Source: Streptomyces sp. CBMA156 (lineage in GTDB: Bacteria > Actinomycetota > Actinomycetes > Streptomycetales > Streptomycetaceae). Taken from it: a stretch of DNA of 49,652 nucleotides. A program made the position numbers and the translations under genes. The stretch covers positions 1 to 49,652 of the forward strand of contig NZ_MSJQ01000344.1 in NCBI RefSeq assembly GCF_014596515.1. Reading direction: 5' to 3'. This document shows positions 12,901 through 19,124 of this stretch, in pieces. Each line of letters opens with the position of its first letter. Positions within the stretch are counted from its first letter, which is position 1. The notes under the pieces are model-generated. The model did not search any database, was not told the origin of the DNA, and saw only the letters and a list, made by a program, of their open reading frames with translations.

Positions 12901-13015
12901 CCGGCGCCGTCGGTGCTGAACCGGCGCCGTCGGTGCTGAACCGGCGCCGTCGGTGCTGAACCGGCGCCGTCGGTGCTGAACCGGCGCCGTCGGTGCTGAA
13001 CCGGCGCCGTCGGTG
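12901..13015 (+). repeat. 20-bp tandem repeat, 5 full copies plus one partial
   Basis: The unit CCGGCGCCGTCGGTGCTGAA repeats without change at 12901, 12921, 12941, 12961 and 12981; a sixth copy at 13001 matches for 15 bases. A degraded unit may precede it at 12882-12900. Each unit holds the perfect 8-bp palindrome CGGCGCCG. The period is not a multiple of 3 and no gene covers the array. It fills most of the gap between the exporter permease and the ACP gene. Confidence 0.97.
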
Positions 13016-13055
13016 AGCCCGCGTCGGAGGCGAACCAGCGTCAGCGGGATGTCAG

Positions 13056-13082
13056 TTGCCAATCATCGGTGCCCCCTAGGTT
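13056..13082 (+). promoter_or_regulatory. Weak candidate promoter before the ACP operon
   Basis: TTGCCA (13056-13061) and TAGGTT (13077-13082) are separated by 15 bases, shorter than the usual 17-18. It lies about 60 bases upstream of the ACP start, where a promoter is expected after the exporter genes. A perfect 12-bp tandem duplication, TCGAGCCCGAAG, follows at 13111-13134 and runs into the ribosome binding site. This is a guess from position and partial match. Confidence 0.22.
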
Positions 13083-13141
13083 GGCGTCCGGAACCACCGG
13101 AGCCTGCACGTCGAGCCCGAAGTCGAGCCCGAAGGAGAACC

Positions 13142-13393
13142 ATGTCCACCGTTACGCCAGAGCACTACGACCGGATCAGGGAAATCGTCGCGAAGCAGAT
13201 CGGTGTCGAGTCCTCCGCCCTCGGCGACTCGACGCACCTGGTCGACGAACTGGGCGTGGACTCGCTGAAGCTCATCGACATCCTCAGCGCGATCGAGATG
13301 GAGTTCACCATCGTCATCGACATGGAGGAGCTGCCGGAGATGGTCAACGTCGGGGCGATCCACCGGGTCACCGCGCGCGCGGCGGGATGGTAG
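13142..13393 (+). CDS. Acyl carrier protein (discrete, type II)
   Basis: An 83-residue carrier protein. The start is the ATG at 13142, with AAGGAG four bases upstream at 13132-13137; a longer in-frame extension to 13013 has no such site. Helix II carries ELGVDSLKLIDIL with the phosphopantetheine serine at residue 41. It is the first gene of an ACP-KS-CLF-KR group and should hold the growing polyketide chain for the two ketosynthase subunits encoded behind it. It resembles carrier proteins of reducing type II systems and fatty acid synthesis, but the subtype cannot be set by eye. Confidence 0.92.
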   Translation: MSTVTPEHYDRIREIVAKQIGVESSALGDSTHLVDELGVDSLKLIDILSAIEMEFTIVIDMEELPEMVNVGAIHRVTARAAGW

Positions 13394-13401
13394 GGAGTCC
13401 C

Positions 13402-14652
13402 GTGTCCGTTGCTCCGCAGCCGGCGGCCCAGGCCCGCCGCACCGTCGTCGTCACCGGCATCGGCGTCATCACCAGCATCGGCACCGGTGCCGACGAGTAC
13501 GCCGTGGCGCTGCGGGAGGGCCGCTCCGGAGCCCGCCCGCTCACCCGGATCGACACCACCGGATTCCTGCGGAAGAACGCCGCCGAGGTCGAGGACTTCG
13601 AGCCGGCCCGCTGGATCCGCAACATGCCGCTCGACTACACCGGCCGCGCCGGGCACTTCGCCGTCGCCGCGGCCCGCCAGGCCGTCGAGGACGCCGGGCT
13701 GACGGACGAGGAACTCGCGGACCGGCACGTGCTGATCAGCATCGGCACCACCGACGGCGAGTCCCACGACCTCGGCCTCCTGGTCGAGCAGGAGCTGGCG
13801 GACGGCGGCCCCGACGCGCTGGACCCGGTGCTGGCCCGGCGCCTGGGCTCGGGACGGCTGTCCACCGCCGTCGCCCGCGAACTGCGGCTCCGCGACGCGG
13901 AGGCGGTCACGCTCACCACCGCCTGCGCGGCCGGCAACTACTCCATCGGCTACGGCCTGGACGTCATCCGGTCTGGCGAGGCCGACCTCGCGCTGTGCGG
14001 GGGCGCCGACGCGGTGTGCCGCAAGACGTTCGCCACCTTCCAGCGGCTCGGCGCCATCACCCCCGACGTGGTGCGGCCGTTCGACGTGAACCGCAAGGGC
14101 ATCCTCACCGGCGAGGGCGGCGGCGTCCTGGTGCTGGAGTCCCTGGAATCCGCCCTCGCCCGCGGCGCCCGCATCTACGCCGAGGTCCTGGGCTACGGCC
14201 TCTCCTGCGACGCCCAGCACCCCACCGCGCCCAGCCGGGACGGCGTCGCCCGCGCCATGGAACTCGCCCTGGCCGACGCGGGCGTCAAGAAGGACGAGGT
14301 GGACTACATCTCGGCGCACGCCACCGGCACCCGCGCCAACGACGCCGCCGAGGCCGGCGCCATCGTCGACGTCTACGGCGAACGCCCGCCCCGCACCGTC
14401 GGGTTGAAGTCGATGCTGGGCCACTCCATGGGCGCCGCGAGTGCGCTGGCCGCCGCCGCCTGCGCCCTGTCGATCCACAACGGGTTCATCCCGCCGACCA
14501 TCAACCACCAGGAGACCGATCCGCAGTGCCCGGTGGACTGCGTCCCCAACCACGCGGTCACGGCTGACGTGCAGATCGTCCAGAACAACTCCAGCGCCTT
14601 CGGCGGCAACAACGCCGTCCTGATCCTCGGTTCCCTCAAGGAGCGTGTCTGA
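13402..14652 (+). CDS. Beta-ketoacyl synthase, KS-alpha (chain-extending)
   Basis: A 416-residue condensing enzyme. The chosen GTG at 13402 has GGGAG four bases before it; the in-frame ATG at 13387 inside the ACP gene lacks a ribosome site. The Cys-His-His triad is present: Cys175 in TTACAAG, His306 in SAHATGT and His341 in LGHSMG. It should carry out decarboxylative Claisen condensation on the ACP-bound chain as a heterodimer with the next gene product. Its TGA overlaps that gene's ATG by one base. No acyltransferase is visible here; malonyl loading usually comes from the housekeeping FabD in such systems. Confidence 0.94.
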   Translation: MSVAPQPAAQARRTVVVTGIGVITSIGTGADEYAVALREGRSGARPLTRIDTTGFLRKNAAEVEDFEPARWIRNMPLDYTGRAGHFAVAAARQAVEDAGLTDEELADRHVLISIGTTDGESHDLGLLVEQELADGGPDALDPVLARRLGSGRLSTAVARELRLRDAEAVTLTTACAAGNYSIGYGLDVIRSGEADLALCGGADAVCRKTFATFQRLGAITPDVVRPFDVNRKGILTGEGGGVLVLESLESALARGARIYAEVLGYGLSCDAQHPTAPSRDGVARAMELALADAGVKKDEVDYISAHATGTRANDAAEAGAIVDVYGERPPRTVGLKSMLGHSMGAASALAAAACALSIHNGFIPPTINHQETDPQCPVDCVPNHAVTADVQIVQNNSSAFGGNNAVLILGSLKERV

Positions 14653-15770
14653 TGTCCGCGCCCCCGGTAGCAGCCTCCCTGCCGGCCGACGGTCTCGTCA
14701 TCACCGGCTGGTCGGCGGTCTCCGCGCACGGCCTCTCCCGGCGGGACTTCGCCGACGGCGTGCGCTCGGGGCTGGCCGCGGCCCGCACCGAGCCCGACGG
14801 CCCGAGGCTGCCCCGCCCCGACGCCTGTCTGGTGCCCGACCTCGACCGTCCCGGCCTGCTCGGCCGGGAGTACAGCTACACCCTCGACCGGCTGGCCGTC
14901 ATGGCCCTGCTCGCCACGGACCAGTTGCTGGCCGACCCCGACCACGGGCCCGTGCCGCACACCGACGAGCGCACCGGCCTCGTCATGGGGACCACCATGG
15001 GCGGCAAGGAGACCATGGCCGCGGTCATCCGGGGCTCGCTGACCAACGCCAGGCCCTTCTACGTCGAGGTCGGCCTGATCCCCGGCTGCGTGATGAACCA
15101 CTCCGCCGGGGCGGCCGCGATCCGGCACGACCTCCGCGGCCCCAACGCCACGGTCGGCGGCGGACGGGTGAGCGGCCTGCTCGCCCTCAACTACGCGCGC
15201 CGCCTGCTCGACCAGGGCCGCGCCGACAACTGCCTGGTCGGCTCCGCCGAGGAGTTCGCCCCCACCCAGGCCTGGCTGGAACAGGCCGCCGGCACTCCCG
15301 GAGAGCCCGCCCCGCTGCTCGGCGAGGGCTGTGGGCTGCTGCTGCTGGAACCGGCCGGAGCCGGTCAACTGCCGCCGCTCGCCGCGGTGCTGGCCGTCTC
15401 CACCGGCATCGACGTGGACGACGACCCGCAGGCCGCCGTCGCCTCCTGCGCCCGCCGCGCCCTCGACCGGGCGGGCGTCGCGCCGGAGGAGGTGTGGGCC
15501 GCCGTCCCCACGGCCGCGCCGACCCCCGAGGGCGAGGCGGAGCGCGCCGCGCTGGCCTCACTGGTGCCGTCGGAAGCACTGGACCGGGTCCCGTCGATGG
15601 CGCTGCTCGGTGACACCGGCGCCGCGTCCGCGACCCTCCAGATCGCGGCGCTGCTCGTGATCGCCGGGGCCGACCCGACCGCCGCCGGCCGGGTGGCCCT
15701 GGTCTCGGCGGTGGACCGGGACGGCACCGTCGCCGTCGCGGTACTGCGACTCTTCGAGGTGACGTCATGA
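14652..15770 (+). CDS. Ketosynthase-like KS-beta / chain length factor
   Basis: A 372-residue thiolase-fold protein related to the preceding KS but without the active cysteine: the region that should read as TACAAG has TVGGGRVSG instead. The catalytic histidine motifs are also absent. Such subunits pair with KS-alpha and shape the pocket that sets chain length. The gene starts inside the stop codon of KS-alpha (TGATG) and its own stop overlaps the ketoreductase start (ATGA), so the three are coupled. The usual glutamine of aromatic chain length factors is not seen at the active position, which fits a reducing (non-aromatic) system. Confidence 0.88.
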   Translation: MSAPPVAASLPADGLVITGWSAVSAHGLSRRDFADGVRSGLAAARTEPDGPRLPRPDACLVPDLDRPGLLGREYSYTLDRLAVMALLATDQLLADPDHGPVPHTDERTGLVMGTTMGGKETMAAVIRGSLTNARPFYVEVGLIPGCVMNHSAGAAAIRHDLRGPNATVGGGRVSGLLALNYARRLLDQGRADNCLVGSAEEFAPTQAWLEQAAGTPGEPAPLLGEGCGLLLLEPAGAGQLPPLAAVLAVSTGIDVDDDPQAAVASCARRALDRAGVAPEEVWAAVPTAAPTPEGEAERAALASLVPSEALDRVPSMALLGDTGAASATLQIAALLVIAGADPTAAGRVALVSAVDRDGTVAVAVLRLFEVTS

Positions 15771-16495
15771 CCGCGATGGTGAGCGGTGGTTCGCGGGGCA
15801 TCGGGCGGGCGGTCGTGCTGCGGCTGGCCCGGGACGGTCACGACGTGGCCTTCTGCTACCGGTCCGACGAGGCCGCGGCCGAGTCGCTGCTGAAGGAGAC
15901 GGCGGATCTGGGCGTCCGGGTCCTCGCGACCCGCTGCGACGCCTCGGACGGTGCCGCCGTACGCGACTGGGTGCGCGAGACGGAACGCGAACTGGGGCCG
16001 GTGGACACCGTGGTGACCTCGGCCGGCATCACCCGGGACCGTCCGCTGGTGCTGATGCGCGACGAGGACTGGCAGCAGGTGCTGAGCGTCAACCTGGACG
16101 GGGTCTACCACCTGTGCCGGGCGGTGGCGCCCGGCATGGCCAAGCGCGGCCGCGGGTGCGTGGTCAACCTCTCCTCGGTCTCCGGGATCTCCGGCAACGC
16201 CGGGCAGGCCAACTACGCCGCCTCCAAGGCCGGGATCATCGCCTTCACCAAGAGCCTGGCGAAGGAACTCGGTCCGCGCGGCGTGCGGGCCAACGCCGTC
16301 GCGCCGGGCCTGATCGACACCGACATGGTGGGCGGTGCCTCCGAAGCCGCGATCGGACGGATCCTGCAGAACGTGCCGCTGCGCCGGCTGGGCCGTCCCG
16401 AGGAGGTCGCCGAACTGGTCGGCTTCCTGGCCTCCGACCGTGCGGCCTACATGACCGGCTCGGTGTTCGAGGTCCACGGCGGCCTCTCCCTCTGA
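15767..16495 (+). CDS. 3-oxoacyl-ACP reductase, FabG-like
   Basis: A 242-residue short-chain dehydrogenase. The cofactor motif is GGSRGIG near the N terminus; NVNLD-type and NSAG-type motifs appear as LSVNLDG and TSAGI; the catalytic residues are Ser137, Tyr150 (NYAASK) and Lys154. It should reduce the beta-keto group made by the KS pair, using NADPH. Its presence and the absence of cyclases and aromatases point to a reduced chain rather than an aromatic polyketide. A dehydratase and an isomerase would be expected outside the window. It is coupled to the upstream gene by ATGA. Confidence 0.93.
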   Translation: MTAMVSGGSRGIGRAVVLRLARDGHDVAFCYRSDEAAAESLLKETADLGVRVLATRCDASDGAAVRDWVRETERELGPVDTVVTSAGITRDRPLVLMRDEDWQQVLSVNLDGVYHLCRAVAPGMAKRGRGCVVNLSSVSGISGNAGQANYAASKAGIIAFTKSLAKELGPRGVRANAVAPGLIDTDMVGGASEAAIGRILQNVPLRRLGRPEEVAELVGFLASDRAAYMTGSVFEVHGGLSL

Positions 16496-16540
16496 CACAC
16501 CCGCTGACCCACCCGACCCTTAGCCCGTGGAGAAGTGACC

Positions 16541-17605
16541 ATGTCCCGCATTCCGACGTTCGCCGTGATCTCCGGCGCCCAGGTGCACCAGGCCGTGGCC
16601 GGCCGGGAGCAGGCCGTCATCGCGGCGGTCGAGAAGGCGTACCGGCTGCACGGCGGCGGTGAGACCGTCAACCCCGACTCCTACTTCCTGCGCTTCCCCG
16701 ACCGGCCGTCGTCCCGGATCATCGCCCTGCCGGCCTCGGTGGGCGGGGAGGTGGGCGTGCACGGCCTGAAGTGGATCGCCAGCTTCCCGGAGAACGTGGC
16801 CGCCGGCATACCGCGCGCCTCCGCGGTCCTGGTGCTCAACGACGCCGAGACCGGCTACCCGTTCGCCCTGCTGGAGAGTTCGATCATCAGCGCGGCCAGG
16901 ACCGCCGCATCGGCCGCCCTGGCCGCTCGCGCGCTCGGCGAGGCACGCGGCACCACGCCGCGCCGTCTCGGGTTCGTCGGGGCCGGGCTCATCGCCCGCT
17001 ACGTGCACACCTACCTCGCGGCGGCCGGGTTCGACTTCGACGAGATCGGCGTGCACGACCTGTCCTCCGAGCACGCCGCGGGTTTCTCCGACTACCTGCG
17101 CCGGTCGCAGTCCTCGGACGTCACGGTGCACGCCACGGCCGAGGACCTGATCCGGACCAGCGACCTGGTGGTCTTCGCCACCGTCGCGGGCGAGCCGCAC
17201 GTGCACGAGCCGGCCTGGTTCGACCACAACCCCCTGGTGCTGCACCTGTCGCTGCGCGACCTGTCGACCGAGGTGATCCTCTCGGCCTGGAACGTGGTGG
17301 ACGACGTCGAGCACTGCCTCAAGGCCGGCACCTCCCCGCACCTGGCCGAACAGGCCCTCGGCAACCGGGAGTTCGTCGCGGGCACGCTCGACGACGTGCT
17401 CGGCGGACGGATCGCGCCGCCCGCGGACCGACCCGTGGTGTTCTCCCCGTTCGGCCTCGGCGTGCTCGACCTCGTGGTCGCCAAGCACGTCTACGACGCG
17501 GTCGACGCCGCCGGAGAACTCCGGACCATGCCCGACTTCTTCCACGACACCGACCGCTACGGCCGGACACTCGCGGAGCCGGCGCCCACGGGTGGCCGGG
17601 GGTGA
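16541..17605 (+). CDS. sbnB: SbnB-like dehydrogenase (2,3-diaminopropionate synthesis)
   Basis: A 354-residue member of the ornithine cyclodeaminase / mu-crystallin fold. The start is the ATG at 16541, eight bases after GGAG; a GTG at 16535 is too close to that site. The Rossmann motif is GFVGAGLIA, and the stretch KWIASFPEN followed by GIPRASAV and ISAARTAASA is typical of SbnB. In staphyloferrin B synthesis SbnB oxidises N-(2-amino-2-carboxyethyl)-glutamate to 2,3-diaminopropionate plus 2-oxoglutarate; SbnA makes that substrate from O-phosphoserine and glutamate. No sbnA is in this window, so it would have to lie upstream. The likely role is to supply diaminopropionate to the NRPS. Confidence 0.85.
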   Translation: MSRIPTFAVISGAQVHQAVAGREQAVIAAVEKAYRLHGGGETVNPDSYFLRFPDRPSSRIIALPASVGGEVGVHGLKWIASFPENVAAGIPRASAVLVLNDAETGYPFALLESSIISAARTAASAALAARALGEARGTTPRRLGFVGAGLIARYVHTYLAAAGFDFDEIGVHDLSSEHAAGFSDYLRRSQSSDVTVHATAEDLIRTSDLVVFATVAGEPHVHEPAWFDHNPLVLHLSLRDLSTEVILSAWNVVDDVEHCLKAGTSPHLAEQALGNREFVAGTLDDVLGGRIAPPADRPVVFSPFGLGVLDLVVAKHVYDAVDAAGELRTMPDFFHDTDRYGRTLAEPAPTGGRG

Positions 17606-18330
17606 TCCGGCCGCAGCGCGTCCGGAGCGCCGCCGTCGCCTCCGCCGTCGTGGTGGTCACCCTCGGCGGGCTGGCCGGCTGCGGGGTCGGCGACCTGGGC
17701 GGCGTCGGCGACGGGCCCGCCCACGTGGCGGAGTTCGACTTCGCCGAGCAGGTCACCGAACTGGTGGTGACCACCAACCACGGGAACATCGTCACCCGTC
17801 CCGCCGCCGGCGGCACCACCAAGGTCACCGAAACGGTGCGCTACCGGTCGAAGCAGCCGGCCGTCACCAGGAACCAGAACGGCGGCACGCTCACCCTGTC
17901 CGCCGGCGGCTGCGGCTCCGTCCTGGGCGCGAACACGACCTGCTCGGTGGACTACACCGTCGAGGTGCCCAAGGGCGCCAAGGTCACCCTCCGCGCCTCG
18001 GCCGGCGACGTCACCCTGACCGGAACGACGGGCGGCGGCGACCTGCACAGCGAGGCGGGCGACATCAAGGCCGACGGCGTCTCGGGCGCCCTGACGGCGA
18101 GCACGGACGGCGGCAACATCAACCTGTCCTTCGCCGCCGCGCCGGGCAACGTGAAGGCCACCAGCTCCGCGGGCGACGTCACCCTCCGCGTCCCGAACGG
18201 CCGCTACGCCGTGGACGCCTCCTCGGACGTCGGCGACCGCACCATCCGCGTCACCAACGACTCCTCCGCGACCAATCACCTGCGCCTGCACTCCGACGTC
18301 GGCAACGTCTCCGTCCTCCCCACCTCCTGA
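17602..18330 (+). CDS. DUF4097-like beta-repeat lipoprotein
   Basis: A 242-residue predicted lipoprotein. The GTG at 17602 overlaps the stop of the SbnB-like gene. The N terminus has a basic start, a hydrophobic stretch and the lipobox LAGC, with the cysteine near residue 27. The rest is a run of short beta strands rich in Gly, Asp, Thr and Ser (for example GNIVTRP, GDVTLTG, GGNINLSF, GDVTLRV), the pattern of DUF4097 right-handed beta-helix proteins. Function is unknown. Coupling to sbnB may mean it belongs to the cluster, or only that it was read through. Confidence 0.78.
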   Translation: MIRPQRVRSAAVASAVVVVTLGGLAGCGVGDLGGVGDGPAHVAEFDFAEQVTELVVTTNHGNIVTRPAAGGTTKVTETVRYRSKQPAVTRNQNGGTLTLSAGGCGSVLGANTTCSVDYTVEVPKGAKVTLRASAGDVTLTGTTGGGDLHSEAGDIKADGVSGALTASTDGGNINLSFAAAPGNVKATSSAGDVTLRVPNGRYAVDASSDVGDRTIRVTNDSSATNHLRLHSDVGNVSVLPTS

Positions 18331-18358
18331 CCACGCCCACCCGGCCACCACAACGAGA

Positions 18359-18390
18359 AAACCCCAGGCCGGATCCCCGACCTGGGGTTT
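18359..18390. terminator. Hairpin terminator beside the old tRNA relic
   Basis: A perfect 10-bp stem, AAACCCCAGG at 18359-18368 and CCTGGGGTTT at 18381-18390, with a 12-base loop. It lies 28 bases past the lipoprotein stop and directly 3' of a tRNA fragment read on the minus strand. It could end transcription from both sides. It resembles, but does not match, the terminator copies at 18677 and 34423. Confidence 0.85.
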
Positions 18391-18398
18391 CCCCATGG

Positions 18399-18440
18399 AG
18401 CCGCCCGCGGGATCCGAACCCGCGACCTGCGCGTCACGAG
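18399..18440 (-). pseudogene. tRNA-Thr(CGT) 3'-half relic, diverged (old attachment site)
   Basis: This stretch reads on the minus strand as anticodon loop (CTCGTGA), anticodon-stem 3' strand (CGCGC), a T arm with GGTTCGGATC and an acceptor 3' strand ending GGCGGCT. No 5' half follows, so it is not a working tRNA. The stem strand CGCGC would not pair well with the intact tRNA's 5' strand ACGCA, so the fragment comes from a tRNA-Thr of different sequence. It stops at the same point of the anticodon loop as the 91-bp repeat, as expected for an old integration scar. Confidence 0.85.
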
Positions 18441-18511
18441 CCCGGCAGTGATCACGCCGGCTGCTGCCAGGACCGACCACTTGGTGATGAACCCGCAGGT
18501 CAGAACGTTGC
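18399..18511. repeat. Diverged direct repeat, copy A (partner at 18719-18831)
   Basis: Bases 18399-18511 align without gaps to 18719-18831, offset exactly 320 bases. The first 42 bases are the tRNA fragment; the remaining 71 are non-tRNA flank (starting GAGCCCG, ending ACCCGCAGGTCAGAACGTTG) with scattered changes. The flank probably is the element-side arm of an attachment site, shared by two related elements that entered the same tRNA site. Bases 18512-18669 between the copies hold nothing I recognise. Confidence 0.85.
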
Positions 18512-18669
18512 GGTCCACAGCAGCACCGCCTCAGCGGTCATCGACGTCTCGGTGCCCCAGGCCGCCCGGCCGAGCCCGGCGGGAAAGGCGAGTTCGACTT
18601 CCAGGTGCTCGAAGGGGACCGCGAACACGAGGGTGGCCCGCGCGCGACGGCGGCGACGACGGATGCAGT

Positions 18670-18760
18670 AAAGGCAAAAGCCCCAGGTCACGGCGAGTGA
18701 GTCCTGGGGCTTTCACAGAGCCGCCTGCGGGATTCGAACCCGCGACCTACGCATTACGAG
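18670..18760. other. Left attachment site of the island (91-bp repeat)
   Basis: These 91 bases are identical to 34416-34506. They contain the 3' half of tRNA-Thr(CGT), from the anticodon loop to the discriminator base (18719-18760, minus strand), and the tRNA's terminator hairpin. The match ends exactly at the edge of the anticodon loop, the usual crossover point of tyrosine integrases that use tRNA genes. The offset of 15746 bases is the expected size of the excised circle. Confidence 0.93.
18677..18713. terminator. tRNA terminator copy in the left att site
   Basis: An 11-bp perfect stem, AAAGCCCCAGG at 18677-18687 and CCTGGGGCTTT at 18703-18713, with a 15-base loop. It is the displaced copy of the tRNA-Thr terminator and may now insulate the island from the lipoprotein side. 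Confidence 0.88.
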
Positions 18761-18831
18761 CCCGAGAGTGATCATGCTGGCTGCTGCCGACATCGATCAC
18801 CTGGTGACGAACCCGCAGGTCAGAACGTTGC
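18719..18831. repeat. Diverged direct repeat, copy B
   Basis: Partner of 18399-18511. It begins with the 42-base tRNA fragment that is part of the 91-bp repeat and continues for 71 bases of element-side flank. Only this copy's tRNA part is identical to the intact tRNA gene at the right end. Confidence 0.85.
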
Positions 18832-19124
18832 ATCGTGACCCACCATCCCGTCCGAACCGGCACGCGCTGCGCCGTCCGCTCACGCATCGCTCACGCATGG
18901 TCCGGGAGACCCGTGGTCGGCAGACGGCCGACGGCAGGCTTCCACCCCGGGCGAGCGGATGCATCAGCCGCGAACGAGGCAGGTGGGCATGCGACAGGGG
19001 CGAAACATCGGGCGACCTGGTCTTCCCCGGAGCCACTGTTTCCCCACCTACTCGTCTGTAGGCTTCTCTGGTAGCCCCCCTCAGTACGCGCGGAACCACG
19101 CAACTGTTAGAGAAGCGAGCACCA
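18832..19124. other. Gene-free left end of the island
   Basis: About 290 bases between the attachment flank and hsdM. Short reading frames exist on both strands but none resembles an integrase or excisionase, which often sit here. The hsdM promoter must lie in the last part, but I see no convincing -35/-10 pair. Confidence 0.6.

Noticed and set aside
12901..13015. CRISPR-like array
   Set aside because: The units are adjacent with no unique spacers, so it is a simple tandem repeat; no cas genes are in the window.
12700..13062. Minus-strand frame with a repeated Arg-rich and GAGSAPTAPV peptide
   Set aside because: It is the tandem repeat translated by chance and overlaps the permease gene; it has no ribosome site or family features.
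13402..16495. Aromatic type II polyketide cluster
   Set aside because: No cyclase or aromatase is present and the KS-beta lacks the typical glutamine; a FabG-like reductase instead suggests a reduced chain.
18399..18440. A second functional tRNA-Thr gene
   Set aside because: Only the 3' half is present; no D arm or 5' acceptor strand follows.
18461..19124. Integrase remnant next to the left attachment sites
   Set aside because: No tyrosine recombinase motif or plausible reading frame could be found on either strand.
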